Part shown: in pieces, positions 38,944 to 49,687 of the stretch
Position numbering within the stretch: position 1 is the first letter of the stretch
How the letters are laid out: every line of letters begins with the position of its first letter
NCBI GenBank assembly: GCA_025361205.1
Contig: JANYAS010000119.1
Location: forward strand, 20,096 to 84,095
Direction of reading: 5' to 3'
Length of the DNA: 64,000 nt
From: Holophagaceae bacterium
GTDB taxonomy: Bacteria > Acidobacteriota > Holophagae > Holophagales > Holophagaceae
Notes under the pieces: generated by a model
Databases searched by the model: none
What the model saw: the letters and a program-made list of their open reading frames with translations, nothing else
Told to the model about the DNA's origin: nothing
Translations under genes and position numbers: made by a program

Positions 38944-39625
38944 CCCGTCCCCCATCCGCCTGACCCGCCGGAAGGCGGACCTGGAGTCGCTCTGGCTGGT
39001 GACCTTCGCGGACCTGATGGTGCAGCTCATGGCCTTTTTCGCCCTGCTGTACTCGTTCTCGGTGGCGGACGAGACCAAGTTGCGCCAGGCGGTCACCTCC
39101 ATCCAGAAGGCCCTTGGCGTTACCAATCAGCTGACCCCTCCGCCAGGGGGGGAGGGCATCTTGCCGGGTTCTACCGGGTTGGACCCCACCAAGGCTGCGG
39201 ACCTAGAGAAGCTCCTCAATGCGGTTGAGGCCAGCGAAGGGAAGGACACGGGGACCCGCCTACGCTTCGTGAGCTTCCGGGGGGCCCTGATCTTCGAGGA
39301 AGGCTCTGCGGCCCTGACTTCAGGCAGTGACGTACTGCTGACCCGATTGTCAGAACTGGGCATCCGCTACCAGGGCTTCACCCTCGTCTGTGAGGGCCAT
39401 GCAGCGGTGGGCGAACGCGCTCGGGGCGGAGGCGATGCCCTCGACCTCAGCTCCCAGCGGGCCCTGGCGGCTCAGCGGTACCTGGCGGGGGTGGGTCTTG
39501 CGCCGGCGCGGCTGACTTCCGAAGCCCGCGGCGACAGCCAGCCTGAAGGCGATGCCGGGACCCCCGAGGGCCGCGCCCTCCAGCGCCGCGTAACCTTCCG
39601 GTTCCAGCGGGTGGCCGAGCGGTGA
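38936..39625 (+). CDS. motB: flagellar motor protein MotB (OmpA-like)
   Basis: SLWLVTFADLMVQLMAFFALLYSFS; OmpA-like C-terminus; GTG overlapping motA stop. Confidence 0.88.
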   Translation: MANPSPIRLTRRKADLESLWLVTFADLMVQLMAFFALLYSFSVADETKLRQAVTSIQKALGVTNQLTPPPGGEGILPGSTGLDPTKAADLEKLLNAVEASEGKDTGTRLRFVSFRGALIFEEGSAALTSGSDVLLTRLSELGIRYQGFTLVCEGHAAVGERARGGGDALDLSSQRALAAQRYLAGVGLAPARLTSEARGDSQPEGDAGTPEGRALQRRVTFRFQRVAER

Positions 39626-39635
39626 TGAGTCCGGA

Positions 39636-41003
39636 TTACTGAAACCTGACGTCCGACTGCGCCAGCGCATAGGCGAAGGTGGCGAGCGCCGCAGCGTTGT
39701 AGGCGAGGTCGTCCTTTTCGACCTTGTCGAAGGTGTCGGCGTGGGTGTGGTGGACGTCGAAGTAGTGGGTGCCGGCGTGCTCCACGCCGATGCCGGGGAC
39801 GCCTTCGGCCACCATGGGGCTCACGTCGGCGCCGGAATGGCCCAAGCTCAGGGTCACGTTGAAGGGCTTCATCGCCGCCTCAAGGCCCTTCAGCGAAGCC
39901 AGGGCGGCCGCCTTTGCGTCCGAGCTGGCCTTGGCCAGCTCCAGGTGGAAGCCCTTTACCCGCTCACTGCCGGAGTCGGTTTCGAGGGCGGCGATGATGT
40001 TCTTGAATTCAGAACGGTGGGCATCGCGATAGGCTTTGCCGCCGCGCAGGCCGTTCTCCTCGTTGGTCCACAGCACCACGCGGAGGGTGCGGCGGGGCTT
40101 GAGGCCCAGGCTCTGGATGAGCCGCGCCGCCTCTATCGCGATGACCGTGCCCGCGCCATCGTCCTGGGCGCCCTGGCCCACGTCCCAGCTGTCCAGGTGG
40201 CCGCTGATGATCACCACCTCCTCTGGCGTTTCAGTGCCGCGAACCTCACCCACCACATTGGCCGAAGGCGCGTCCGGCAGGGTTTTCGCGCCCATCTCAA
40301 GCTTCATTTGGATGCGCTCGCCGCGCTGCTGCATGCGCCGCATCTGGGTGGAGGCTTCGATGGTGACGCAAGCCGTCGGGATTTTCGGATAGGCGGGATC
40401 GTAGTCCATGGCGCCGGTGTGCGGCGTGTCGAGACTGATGGGTCCCACGGACCGCACCAGGGCCGCCACGGCGCCGAGCTTCGCCGCCCGGGACGCACCA
40501 TCGTGGCGGTAGATGACGGTGTGGCCGTAGCCCTTGAAGGGCACGTCGAAGAGGACGATCTTCCCCTTCACGGCCTCACCTAGCTTGTCCAGTTCGTCGA
40601 AGGAGCCCACCACCGCCACGTCGGCCGTGAGGCCGCCCTCCGGTGTGCCCACGCTACCGCCCAGGCCCAGGATGTGCAGGTGGTGCGGCGCGGGCAGAAT
40701 CAGATCGGCAGATTCGGGGCCGCGCACCCAGTGGGGCACCATCACGGGTTCGGCGTGGACGTTGACGAGACCCGCAGCCTTCAGGCGCTCCTGGGCCCAG
40801 AGGATGGCCTGATCCAAGTGGGCCGAACCCGAAAGGCGGTGGCCGATGTGATCGCAGAGCCAAGCGAGGTCCGTGTAGGCGGTGTGGGTGCGGAAGGCTT
40901 CCGCGCGGAACCGCTCCGACGTGGCCCTGAGGGTTTCCGGGGCAGCCTGGGCGCCGAGGGCGGTGGTGGCAAGGCAGAGGAGGAGGCAGCGGGTCGGGGT
41001 CAT
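39636..41003 (-). CDS. M28 family peptidase (carboxypeptidase Q-like)
   Basis: ISGHLDSWDVGQGAQDDGAGTVIAIEAARL...TNEENGLRGGKAY. Confidence 0.9.
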   Translation of the reverse strand: MTPTRCLLLCLATTALGAQAAPETLRATSERFRAEAFRTHTAYTDLAWLCDHIGHRLSGSAHLDQAILWAQERLKAAGLVNVHAEPVMVPHWVRGPESADLILPAPHHLHILGLGGSVGTPEGGLTADVAVVGSFDELDKLGEAVKGKIVLFDVPFKGYGHTVIYRHDGASRAAKLGAVAALVRSVGPISLDTPHTGAMDYDPAYPKIPTACVTIEASTQMRRMQQRGERIQMKLEMGAKTLPDAPSANVVGEVRGTETPEEVVIISGHLDSWDVGQGAQDDGAGTVIAIEAARLIQSLGLKPRRTLRVVLWTNEENGLRGGKAYRDAHRSEFKNIIAALETDSGSERVKGFHLELAKASSDAKAAALASLKGLEAAMKPFNVTLSLGHSGADVSPMVAEGVPGIGVEHAGTHYFDVHHTHADTFDKVEKDDLAYNAAALATFAYALAQSDVRFQ

Positions 41004-41011
41004 GCCTCATC

Positions 41012-41500
41012 TTACTTGGTAATACTGACTATTGCGGGCTTTTTTGCCAAGGCCTCGATCTGAGCCGCCACGGACTTCATCAGGGCATTGGGAATGGGGA
41101 CGCTCAGGCTGTACTGCTGGATCCGCCAGTGATCCTGCTCGCGGGTGAGCACGCCCGTGCCCCGGGCCGGGCCCAGGTTCGGGGTGGCCAGGTCTTCATC
41201 GAACCAGGCGGTACGGCCGTCCTTCGATAGGGTGATTGCGCGCCGCGTCACCTTGAAACTCCAGGCCTTGCCGCGCTGGAAGATGGGGTGGGCCCAAGTT
41301 TGGAAGGAAGCCTTCGTCCACCGCTCGGTGGCATCAGTCCCCAGGAACACGGCGCCATTCGCGAAGTGATCGAAGTAGCGGTTCTCGTCTGCCTGGGTCG
41401 CCGCCAGGTGCCAGTCGTCCAGCACTGCGACAATGGCCTTCTCTGCGGGCGATTGACCGGCGAGGGCCAGGGTTGCACAGAGCATCAGGGCAAGGCGCAA
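41012..41500 (-). CDS. SnoaL/NTF2-like secreted protein
   Basis: Signal peptide; ENRYFDHFANGAVFLGTDATERWTKASF...HWRIQQYSLSVPIPN. Confidence 0.8.
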   Translation of the reverse strand: MRLALMLCATLALAGQSPAEKAIVAVLDDWHLAATQADENRYFDHFANGAVFLGTDATERWTKASFQTWAHPIFQRGKAWSFKVTRRAITLSKDGRTAWFDEDLATPNLGPARGTGVLTREQDHWRIQQYSLSVPIPNALMKSVAAQIEALAKKPAIVSITK

Positions 41501-41518
41501 GGTACCTCCAGAAGGCGG

Positions 41519-43012
41519 TCAGTGGTGAGGGTCTAGCCACACCCGCACCCGCAGCCTGCCGCTGGCGTCGGTGTCGAGCACTTCCCAAGTCAGTGGTCCC
41601 CTGCGGCCCTTCGGGTTTTCGCCGGGACCCAGGTTGAAAGCGGCGTCATCGAGTTCCCACATCCGGCAGGGGAAGCGGGGCTTGGGAGGCTCGGGGGTGC
41701 CGGGATGGGCGTCCACTACGCGCACGGGGCCCTTGGGATTGCCGTGGGTCAGGAGGCGGGGATCGATGGTGGCCACCACCAGGCCTTCGTGGCCCGGGCC
41801 GAAGCGGCCGCCCACCCGGCCCCGCTCGAAGCCCCAGGGCCGGCGGACTTCCAGGCTGAAGAAACGGCCCTTCCTGCGGGGATCGGGCAGGGTGACCCAC
41901 TGGGGATCAGAGCCGGGGGCCCGGGAGGCGGGCGCGATCCAGCCCTCCCAGGTCCGCCCCGGCACCGCGAGGCGGCGGATGGTGTCGCGGAAGTGACCCC
42001 GGTACCAGAGTTCGGAGCGCACCCAAGCCATCGGATGGGAGGGACTGTAGCCCGTGTCCTCCACCCAAGGGCCCTCTTCGGGGTGGGAGCGGTCCCAGCC
42101 TCGGTACTGGCCAGCGTCCATGAGATCCCAGATGCCTGCGGTGTAGGGATCCTTGCAGCCGACGTAGAGGTCGTCCACGCGGTGCTCGCCCATGGCGTGG
42201 AAGGCCTCGTGAACGATGTTCCCCAAGGGCACCGTCTCCGTCAGGAAAAGGAGGGGCCAGCGTCGGGACTTGTTCCAGGGCAGGGGCATGAGCAGGCTCA
42301 CGGCCTTGAGATCGGCCTTGTCCGCCGTGAGGGACTGGGGCGGACCAGGGGTGATGATCCAGAGGTGATCGGGCTTGCCGTCGGGCTTCGAGGCGCCGGT
42401 GCGGTTGTCCACCCTGTCGCAGTCGGCCCAGGTTTCGCCGCGCAGCCGCTCCAGCACCCAGGCGGCCATGGCGGTCGTGTGCTCGTCATGCCGCGGCGCG
42501 GGCTGGTCGGCGCTGCGCAGCTTGAGGAAGCGCCCCTCGACGAGCGAGAGAGCACCCTTGCTTACCTCGTAGAGGTAGTTGGCGGCGCTGGCCACGCCGG
42601 GGCGGCGGGAAAAGATGAGTTCGCGCAGGGCACCATCCGGCAGCTTGGAGGCCTCGTCCGTGAAGTCGAGGCGGACCAGGAAGACGGCCTCCTGCCGGAA
42701 GCCCGGCGCAGGATGCAACACCATCTCGCGGGGCCATTCACAGGCAGGAACCAGATCGCGGCGCCAGCCGTCCTTCTCCACGGCAAGGACGGTGTCGCTG
42801 GGTTCCAGATCGAGGCGAAACCGGCCCTCAGCATTCGTAAAGGCCACGGGCGGATCCCCGGCGGGGGAGACCCGGGGCAGGCGATCCGGGTACACGCGCA
42901 CGCCTGGCAGTCCGCGTTGTCCATCCGTGATCCGGCCCTGGACCGGGGCGGCAGAAAGCGTGGTCTTCAAAAAAACCGGAACACAGAGGACACAGAGAGC
43001 AACAGAGGACAC
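41519..43012 (-). CDS. putative M6-like zinc metalloprotease; start uncertain (GTG 43012 or ORF start 43180)
   Basis: NIVHEAFHAMGEHRVDDLYVGCKDPYTAGIWDLMDAG (HExxH); N-terminus runs through repeat DNA. Confidence 0.65.
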   Translation of the reverse strand: MSSVALCVLCVPVFLKTTLSAAPVQGRITDGQRGLPGVRVYPDRLPRVSPAGDPPVAFTNAEGRFRLDLEPSDTVLAVEKDGWRRDLVPACEWPREMVLHPAPGFRQEAVFLVRLDFTDEASKLPDGALRELIFSRRPGVASAANYLYEVSKGALSLVEGRFLKLRSADQPAPRHDEHTTAMAAWVLERLRGETWADCDRVDNRTGASKPDGKPDHLWIITPGPPQSLTADKADLKAVSLLMPLPWNKSRRWPLLFLTETVPLGNIVHEAFHAMGEHRVDDLYVGCKDPYTAGIWDLMDAGQYRGWDRSHPEEGPWVEDTGYSPSHPMAWVRSELWYRGHFRDTIRRLAVPGRTWEGWIAPASRAPGSDPQWVTLPDPRRKGRFFSLEVRRPWGFERGRVGGRFGPGHEGLVVATIDPRLLTHGNPKGPVRVVDAHPGTPEPPKPRFPCRMWELDDAAFNLGPGENPKGRRGPLTWEVLDTDASGRLRVRVWLDPHH

Positions 43013-43139
43013 AGAGGAAAGAGAAGAAAGAGAAGAAAGAAAGGAAAGCGCTGGTCGCGGCGGGCTCGGCGGGCCCGTGCGGCGAGTGGCAGGGCCCCTT
43101 CCGTGTCTTCCGTGGGGTTCCGCGCCTTCCGCGACCAGC
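42981..43139. repeat. composite repeat: ACACAGAGG ~9-nt tandem tract plus GCTGGTCGCGG...CCGCGACCAGC hairpin (copy 2)
   Basis: acacagagg/acacagaga/gcaacagagg/acacagagg/aaagagaag units; 11-bp perfect arms 43050-43060/43129-43139. Confidence 0.75.
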
Positions 43140-43176
43140 CACGCTTTTTGGCTCGAGATGGGACTAAACCACATCC

Positions 43177-43983
43177 TCACGCCTGGACGAGCTTCTGCAG
43201 ATGGGCCAGCTGGGCCAGCAGGCCCACCCGGCGGCGGGTCTCGGGGGCCAGGAGGGGCTTGTCGAGGGCGTCAGACACGGGCTCCTGAAGCCGCGACCAG
43301 GTCTCCAGCTCTCCCGGGCTGTACAGAAGCAGGATGGGCATATCCCGCAATTCCTCGGATTGGTGGACGGCGAGGGCGAGGGTCTGGGCACTGCCTTCCA
43401 GCAGCTCCGTATCCAGCACCATCACGTCCGGCCGGTGGGCCAGGATTTGGGCTCGGGCCTGCCCCTCGCCCTGGGCTTCCAGAAAGGTCGCCTGGTCCTT
43501 GCCATAGTGGTTCTGGACCTGGGACCGCACCAGGGGACTGCCGGAGACCACCAGCAGTTTAGGCCGGGCCGAGGGGGGTGTGCCCGCCCGCAGCAATAGG
43601 GCGCGAATCCGGAGATGGGTTTGCACCCGCACCTGGAGCAGCAAGGTGTTGGCGGGCTTGCGGAGGAAGTCATCGGCCCCGGCGGCATAGCTTCGGTCCT
43701 TGGCGTCGCGGCTCAGGGCCGTGAGCACGATGATGGGAACGGAGGCCGTCCTTGGATCGGCCTTGATCATCTCGCAGGCCTTGAACCCGTCCAGGGACGG
43801 CATCACCGCGTCCATGATGATGAGGTCCGGCACCGTCACCTTCAGGCGGTCCAGCGCCTCCTGACCGTTCGACGCGGTGATCAGGCGGTGGCCCAGGGGC
43901 TGGAGCTGGGCTTCGATCTGGCGCCGCTGAAGGGAATTGTCCTCCACCATCAGGATGGTCATGGGGGACGCGAACTGGGACAA
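43177..43983 (-). CDS. response regulator with two REC-like domains
   Basis: MTILMVEDNSLQRRQIEAQL...DLIIMDAVMPSLDGFKACEMIK...PIIVLTALSRDAKD...KPA. Confidence 0.88.
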   Translation of the reverse strand: MSQFASPMTILMVEDNSLQRRQIEAQLQPLGHRLITASNGQEALDRLKVTVPDLIIMDAVMPSLDGFKACEMIKADPRTASVPIIVLTALSRDAKDRSYAAGADDFLRKPANTLLLQVRVQTHLRIRALLLRAGTPPSARPKLLVVSGSPLVRSQVQNHYGKDQATFLEAQGEGQARAQILAHRPDVMVLDTELLEGSAQTLALAVHQSEELRDMPILLLYSPGELETWSRLQEPVSDALDKPLLAPETRRRVGLLAQLAHLQKLVQA

Positions 43984-44123
43984 GCTGACTCCTTAGCACT
44001 CTTGATTTCGAGAGTATGGGGTCTATCGGCTTGGATCAACAGTCGGATGAAGATCGGCTCTTGGGAAAAGCACGCAGACACCAATCTGATCCAACGATAC
44101 AATGGTGGGTTCGAGGTTCCTCA

Positions 44124-45941
<1,818 letters not shown>

Positions 45942-45944
45942 CAA

Positions 45945-46034
45945 GCGGGGACAGGATTAACAGGATTAAGTGCTTGATTAACAGGATTAAAGATTGATTG
46001 CAAAAAGCTTTGATCCTGTTAATCCTGTCCCCGC
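45945..46034. repeat. 9-nt-periodic hairpin element, ACAGGATTA family, copy D
   Basis: GCGGGGACAGGATTAACAGGATT vs rc of 46012-46034, 22/23. Confidence 0.9.
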
Positions 46035-46052
46035 AGTTGTTCTTTGAGCGGC

Positions 46053-46919
46053 CTAGCCAATGCGGTCGTCGTCCTTGATCGCGCGGGACTCGAGCAGGTT
46101 GGAGATGAGGCGCTGGAGTTCGTCCTGCCCGATGATGCCGCGGCGCTGGAAGAGCCGGATGAGGCCCAGCACCAGGGTGCGGGTTCGGTAGGATTCCAGG
46201 GGCGCCACGGTGTCCCCAGCCTTGCGACTGTGCACGACATTGAAGGGGGTATCGGGTGCGGTCGGCTGGGGTGAGGGCGTCGTGAAGAAGCCGAAGGGAT
46301 CGATGTTCACCGGCTGCGTGGGTGCCGAGGCGCCGTCAAAGAACGGGTCCCGGGGAAAATCGACGACTCGGGCCGTGGTGTGGGGTACGGGCAGGGGGTC
46401 CAGCGAGAAGGTCACGGGCAGGGCATCATCCTGTCCGGAGTGGTTCCCCACTTCCACCGTCAAGGCTCCAGGAGGAAGCTCGACGCGACGGTAGAGGTCG
46501 GAGATGGCCCTCCGGAGGGCGCTGTGGGAGGCCACGACCGGTTCGATGTGAAGACCGGAGGCGAACCGGGCACTGTCGATAGCGTTGAGATCCGAGGGAT
46601 CGGACATCGCGAGCACCAGGGACTTCGGCTCCTTCGTGGAGATGGGGAGTATGGTGAACTGGTCGGCCAGCCGGTGGGGCACCAGTTTGAGAATCTGCGG
46701 CGGCACCTCGATGCTTCGCACATCCACTTGGGGCACGCCGGTCTGATGGCTGAGGAAGTCCATGAGCACTTCTTCAGAGATGTAGCCCAGCGCCACCAAG
46801 TTGCTGCCGAGCCGCCCCCGGGCGATCTTCTGGTGGGTGATGGCGCTCTGCAACTGAGCTGGCGTGATGAGTCCGCCCTCCACGAGCAGTTCACCCAGCC
46901 GTTTGATTGGTTGCTGCAT
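46053..46919 (-). CDS. GspE N-terminal (MshEN)-domain protein
   Basis: KRLGELLVEGGLITPAQLQSAITHQKIARGRLGSNLVALGYISEEVLMDFLSHQTGVP. Confidence 0.82.
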   Translation of the reverse strand: MQQPIKRLGELLVEGGLITPAQLQSAITHQKIARGRLGSNLVALGYISEEVLMDFLSHQTGVPQVDVRSIEVPPQILKLVPHRLADQFTILPISTKEPKSLVLAMSDPSDLNAIDSARFASGLHIEPVVASHSALRRAISDLYRRVELPPGALTVEVGNHSGQDDALPVTFSLDPLPVPHTTARVVDFPRDPFFDGASAPTQPVNIDPFGFFTTPSPQPTAPDTPFNVVHSRKAGDTVAPLESYRTRTLVLGLIRLFQRRGIIGQDELQRLISNLLESRAIKDDDRIG

Positions 46920-47006
46920 ATGGAGTCCCGGGATTTTCCGCTGATGCACAGAGGGTCGTCTCCAAGGTAACTTGATTCAAGGGTTTTGTGCAGGCGGGGA
47001 GGATAG

Positions 47007-47612
47007 ATGACTTCCGAGGATCTCTGGCGGGCGGCGCTGCATGACTTCAACAACCTTCTGGCCGGGCTCCAGGGCGTCCTCGACTTGAGTGACCCCCGGC
47101 TGCCTCTGGATCCTCGGAACCGGGCTCGCCTGGAATTCGCCTTGGTGGATGGGAAGTCCTTGATCACCATGGCCCGAGCCCTGGCTCTCGGATGTCAACC
47201 CGATTCGGGAATGGTCTCCTGGCCGGAGTGGCACGCAGGGCTCGAGCAGAGGCTAGAGCCCCTGGCCTCGCTCTTCCGGTGTCCCATCGAAGTGGCCGAC
47301 GTCGGCGCCTCCGGCGCCCCCTGGCCGGCGCCCCTGCTGCTGGATTGGGTAGCGGCCTTCACGCGGCAGATCCTCCCCTGGGCAGCGCCGGGTCCGCTCC
47401 GCCTGGAGGCGAAAATCGAACCCGACGCGTGGGTTCTGACCTGGCTGGGTGATGCCTCGCTCCCGTCGGCCCTGCGGCCTGAGCCTCCGTCCGAGGCACC
47501 TAGGAACCTGCCCTCGTACTGGCTCAAAGCCATGTGCGGACCCCTCGCCGTATCCATCGAAGAGACCCCGGTGGGTCTGGTGGCGCGGATGGACCGGCCT
47601 TGCGCGTCCTGA
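47007..47612 (+). CDS. HisKA-like protein with degenerate/absent ATPase (orphan DHp-like)
   Basis: RAALHDFNNLLAGLQGVLDL resembles HDFNNLL H-box; no recognisable N/G boxes in remainder. Confidence 0.55.
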   Translation: MTSEDLWRAALHDFNNLLAGLQGVLDLSDPRLPLDPRNRARLEFALVDGKSLITMARALALGCQPDSGMVSWPEWHAGLEQRLEPLASLFRCPIEVADVGASGAPWPAPLLLDWVAAFTRQILPWAAPGPLRLEAKIEPDAWVLTWLGDASLPSALRPEPPSEAPRNLPSYWLKAMCGPLAVSIEETPVGLVARMDRPCAS

Positions 47613-48283
47613 TCGTGGAGGACCAGGCCCGCACCGCGCGGGAGCTCCAGGCCGGATTGGCGGCCTCCGACATTGAGGGCCAGGTGGCGGCGAGCGCAGA
47701 GGAGGCCCTGCGCGTTCTGGACGGCGAGCCCTTCGAGGCCATGGTCGTGGACGTGATGCTGCCTGGCCTATCGGGCTTGGACCTGGTCCAGCGGCTGCGC
47801 GACCAGGGCAGGGATATCCCCGCGGTCTTTCTGTCGGCCAAGGCGGACCTCCAGGACCGCCTGCATGGCCTGGAAGTGGGCGGGGATGACTACCTGGCCA
47901 AGCCCTACAGCATCCTCGAGGTCGTAGCCCGCCTGAAGACCATCATCCGCCGGACCCAGGCGGCACCTGCCACCCAGAGCCGGAAGGTGGCTGATCTGGA
48001 GTGGGATCCCCATGCCCGTCGCATCACCCGTTCGGGGAACCGCATCGATCTCACGCCCAAGGAATACGCCATCATGGCCCTCCTGCTCGAGCACGTGGGG
48101 GAGGTGGTGGCCCGGAACCAGATGGTTCAGACCGTGTGGGGGATCAACTGCCTGGTGGACGCCAACGCGGTGGACGTCCAGATTCTCCGCCTGCGGCGTA
48201 AGGTGGACGATCCCTATCCCGTCAAGCTCATCCACACCCTACGGGGCGTGGGCCTGGTGCTGGAGCCCCGTGGCGACGCATAG
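47600..48283 (+). CDS. OmpR-family response regulator
   Basis: LRVLIVEDQARTARELQ...VVDVMLPGLSGLDLVQRLR...TPKEYAIMALLLEHVGEVVARNQMVQTVW; TTG start. Confidence 0.9.
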   Translation: MRVLIVEDQARTARELQAGLAASDIEGQVAASAEEALRVLDGEPFEAMVVDVMLPGLSGLDLVQRLRDQGRDIPAVFLSAKADLQDRLHGLEVGGDDYLAKPYSILEVVARLKTIIRRTQAAPATQSRKVADLEWDPHARRITRSGNRIDLTPKEYAIMALLLEHVGEVVARNQMVQTVWGINCLVDANAVDVQILRLRRKVDDPYPVKLIHTLRGVGLVLEPRGDA

Positions 48284-49631
48284 CGGCAGCATCCTCCGGA
48301 AGCTGCAGGGCGGCTTCGCCGCCACGGCAGTGCTGCTGGCGGGCCTCATGGCCATCTTCATGGATCGGGCCCTGCACCGTTCTCTGGAGGCGGAGGACGC
48401 CCAGGTCATGGCAGGCCAGGCCCACGTCCTGCTGGGGGAGCTGGTCTCGGGGCAGCCCCTGCAGGACTTCGAAGGGGGGCCGCGACCGGAAAAGGCCTCC
48501 TGGCGGATTCTGGACGCGCGGGGGCGGATCCTTTCCCAGAGCCGGGACCTCTTGGGTTTTCCTGACCTCCCCACGCCCACGCCGGGAGGTGGCGCCAAGG
48601 AGATCGAGACGGCCGGTGGCGGCGCCTATCTGGTGCTGGCCCGACCCTGGTCTAAGAGAGGGGCGCTCGGGGAGGAACGGGGCCTCCTGCTGCTGGTGAT
48701 GGACCGGACCCACGAGGAGGCGCTGATCCGGGAGTTCCGGCGGACCCTGCTGCTGGGCGTGATCGCGGCCGTGGTGGGGGCCGCCCTGATGGCACGGGCC
48801 ATCGCACGGTGGGGCCTGGCTCCGCTGGGGGCCCTCATCCGGGAGGCTGGATCCATCAGTGACCAGAGCCTGGACCGCCGCCTGGCTGCCGAGCACTTCC
48901 CGCTTGAACTGCAGGAACTGGTGGTCACCTTGAATGCCGCGCTTGACCGGCTGCAGGAGGCCTTCGAGCGGGTCGGCAACCTTGGGGCCGAACTGGCGCA
49001 CGAGCTAAGGACGCCCCTCCAGAATCTGCGGAGCGCCCTCGAGAACCGGGCGCGGAGGACCGCCTCCCCGGTGGACCCCGCCGAACTGGGCGCTTTGATC
49101 GAGGACTGCGATGGCATGGCGGCGCTCATCGAGCAGATCCTGTTTTTGGCCCGATCCGAGCATGCCGCGCTGGGTCTGACCTGGGTTCGCATCCCCGCCC
49201 TCGACCTGCTGGAGGAGGTCCGCGGGTTCTTCGAGGCGGCGGCGGAGGAGGCAGGGGTGAACCTGCGCGTTGAGGGGGATCCGGGCCTCATCGTCTCCGG
49301 TGACCGGCTGCTGTTGACCCGAGCCCTGCACAACCTCACGGCCAATGCCCTTCGCCACACGCCCCCCGGCGGCCAGGTGGTCCTGGGGGTGGAGGTCGGC
49401 CCCCAGGGGGTGGCGGTTTCCGTGGCGGACGATGGCCCCGGGATTCCGGAGGCCTGGATTCCCCGGCTGGGGGCGCCTTTCGTGCGGCCTCCGGATACGC
49501 GCTCCGCGGAGGGACATGGCCTCGGCCTAGCCATCGTCAAACGCATCGCAGCCATGCTCGGCGGGGAGATGATCATCGAGAGCCCGTCCGGACGGGGCAC
49601 CCGGGTGGTGATGAGGCTTCCTAACAGCTGA
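48270..49631 (+). CDS. sensor histidine kinase
   Basis: HAMP-like, ELAHELRTPLQNLR, NALRHTPPGG, DDGPGIP, GHGLGLAIVKRI; GTG start. Confidence 0.92.
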   Translation: MATHSGSILRKLQGGFAATAVLLAGLMAIFMDRALHRSLEAEDAQVMAGQAHVLLGELVSGQPLQDFEGGPRPEKASWRILDARGRILSQSRDLLGFPDLPTPTPGGGAKEIETAGGGAYLVLARPWSKRGALGEERGLLLLVMDRTHEEALIREFRRTLLLGVIAAVVGAALMARAIARWGLAPLGALIREAGSISDQSLDRRLAAEHFPLELQELVVTLNAALDRLQEAFERVGNLGAELAHELRTPLQNLRSALENRARRTASPVDPAELGALIEDCDGMAALIEQILFLARSEHAALGLTWVRIPALDLLEEVRGFFEAAAEEAGVNLRVEGDPGLIVSGDRLLLTRALHNLTANALRHTPPGGQVVLGVEVGPQGVAVSVADDGPGIPEAWIPRLGAPFVRPPDTRSAEGHGLGLAIVKRIAAMLGGEMIIESPSGRGTRVVMRLPNS

Positions 49632-49632
49632 C

Positions 49633-49662
49633 TTAATGTTCAGGTTAATGTAAGGTTATCTC
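49633..49662 (+). promoter_or_regulatory. tandem TTAATGT direct repeats (11-12 bp period), candidate response-regulator box
   Basis: TTAATGTTCAGGTTAATGTAAGGTTATC between HK stop and TonB receptor start. Confidence 0.5.
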
Positions 49663-49687
49663 TTCGATCTGTCCTCGAGGAGAATCC

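Noticed and set aside
42981-43048. Possible CRISPR-like or VNTR array
   Set aside because: Units are ~9 nt with no spacers; it belongs to the periodic repeat families rather than CRISPR
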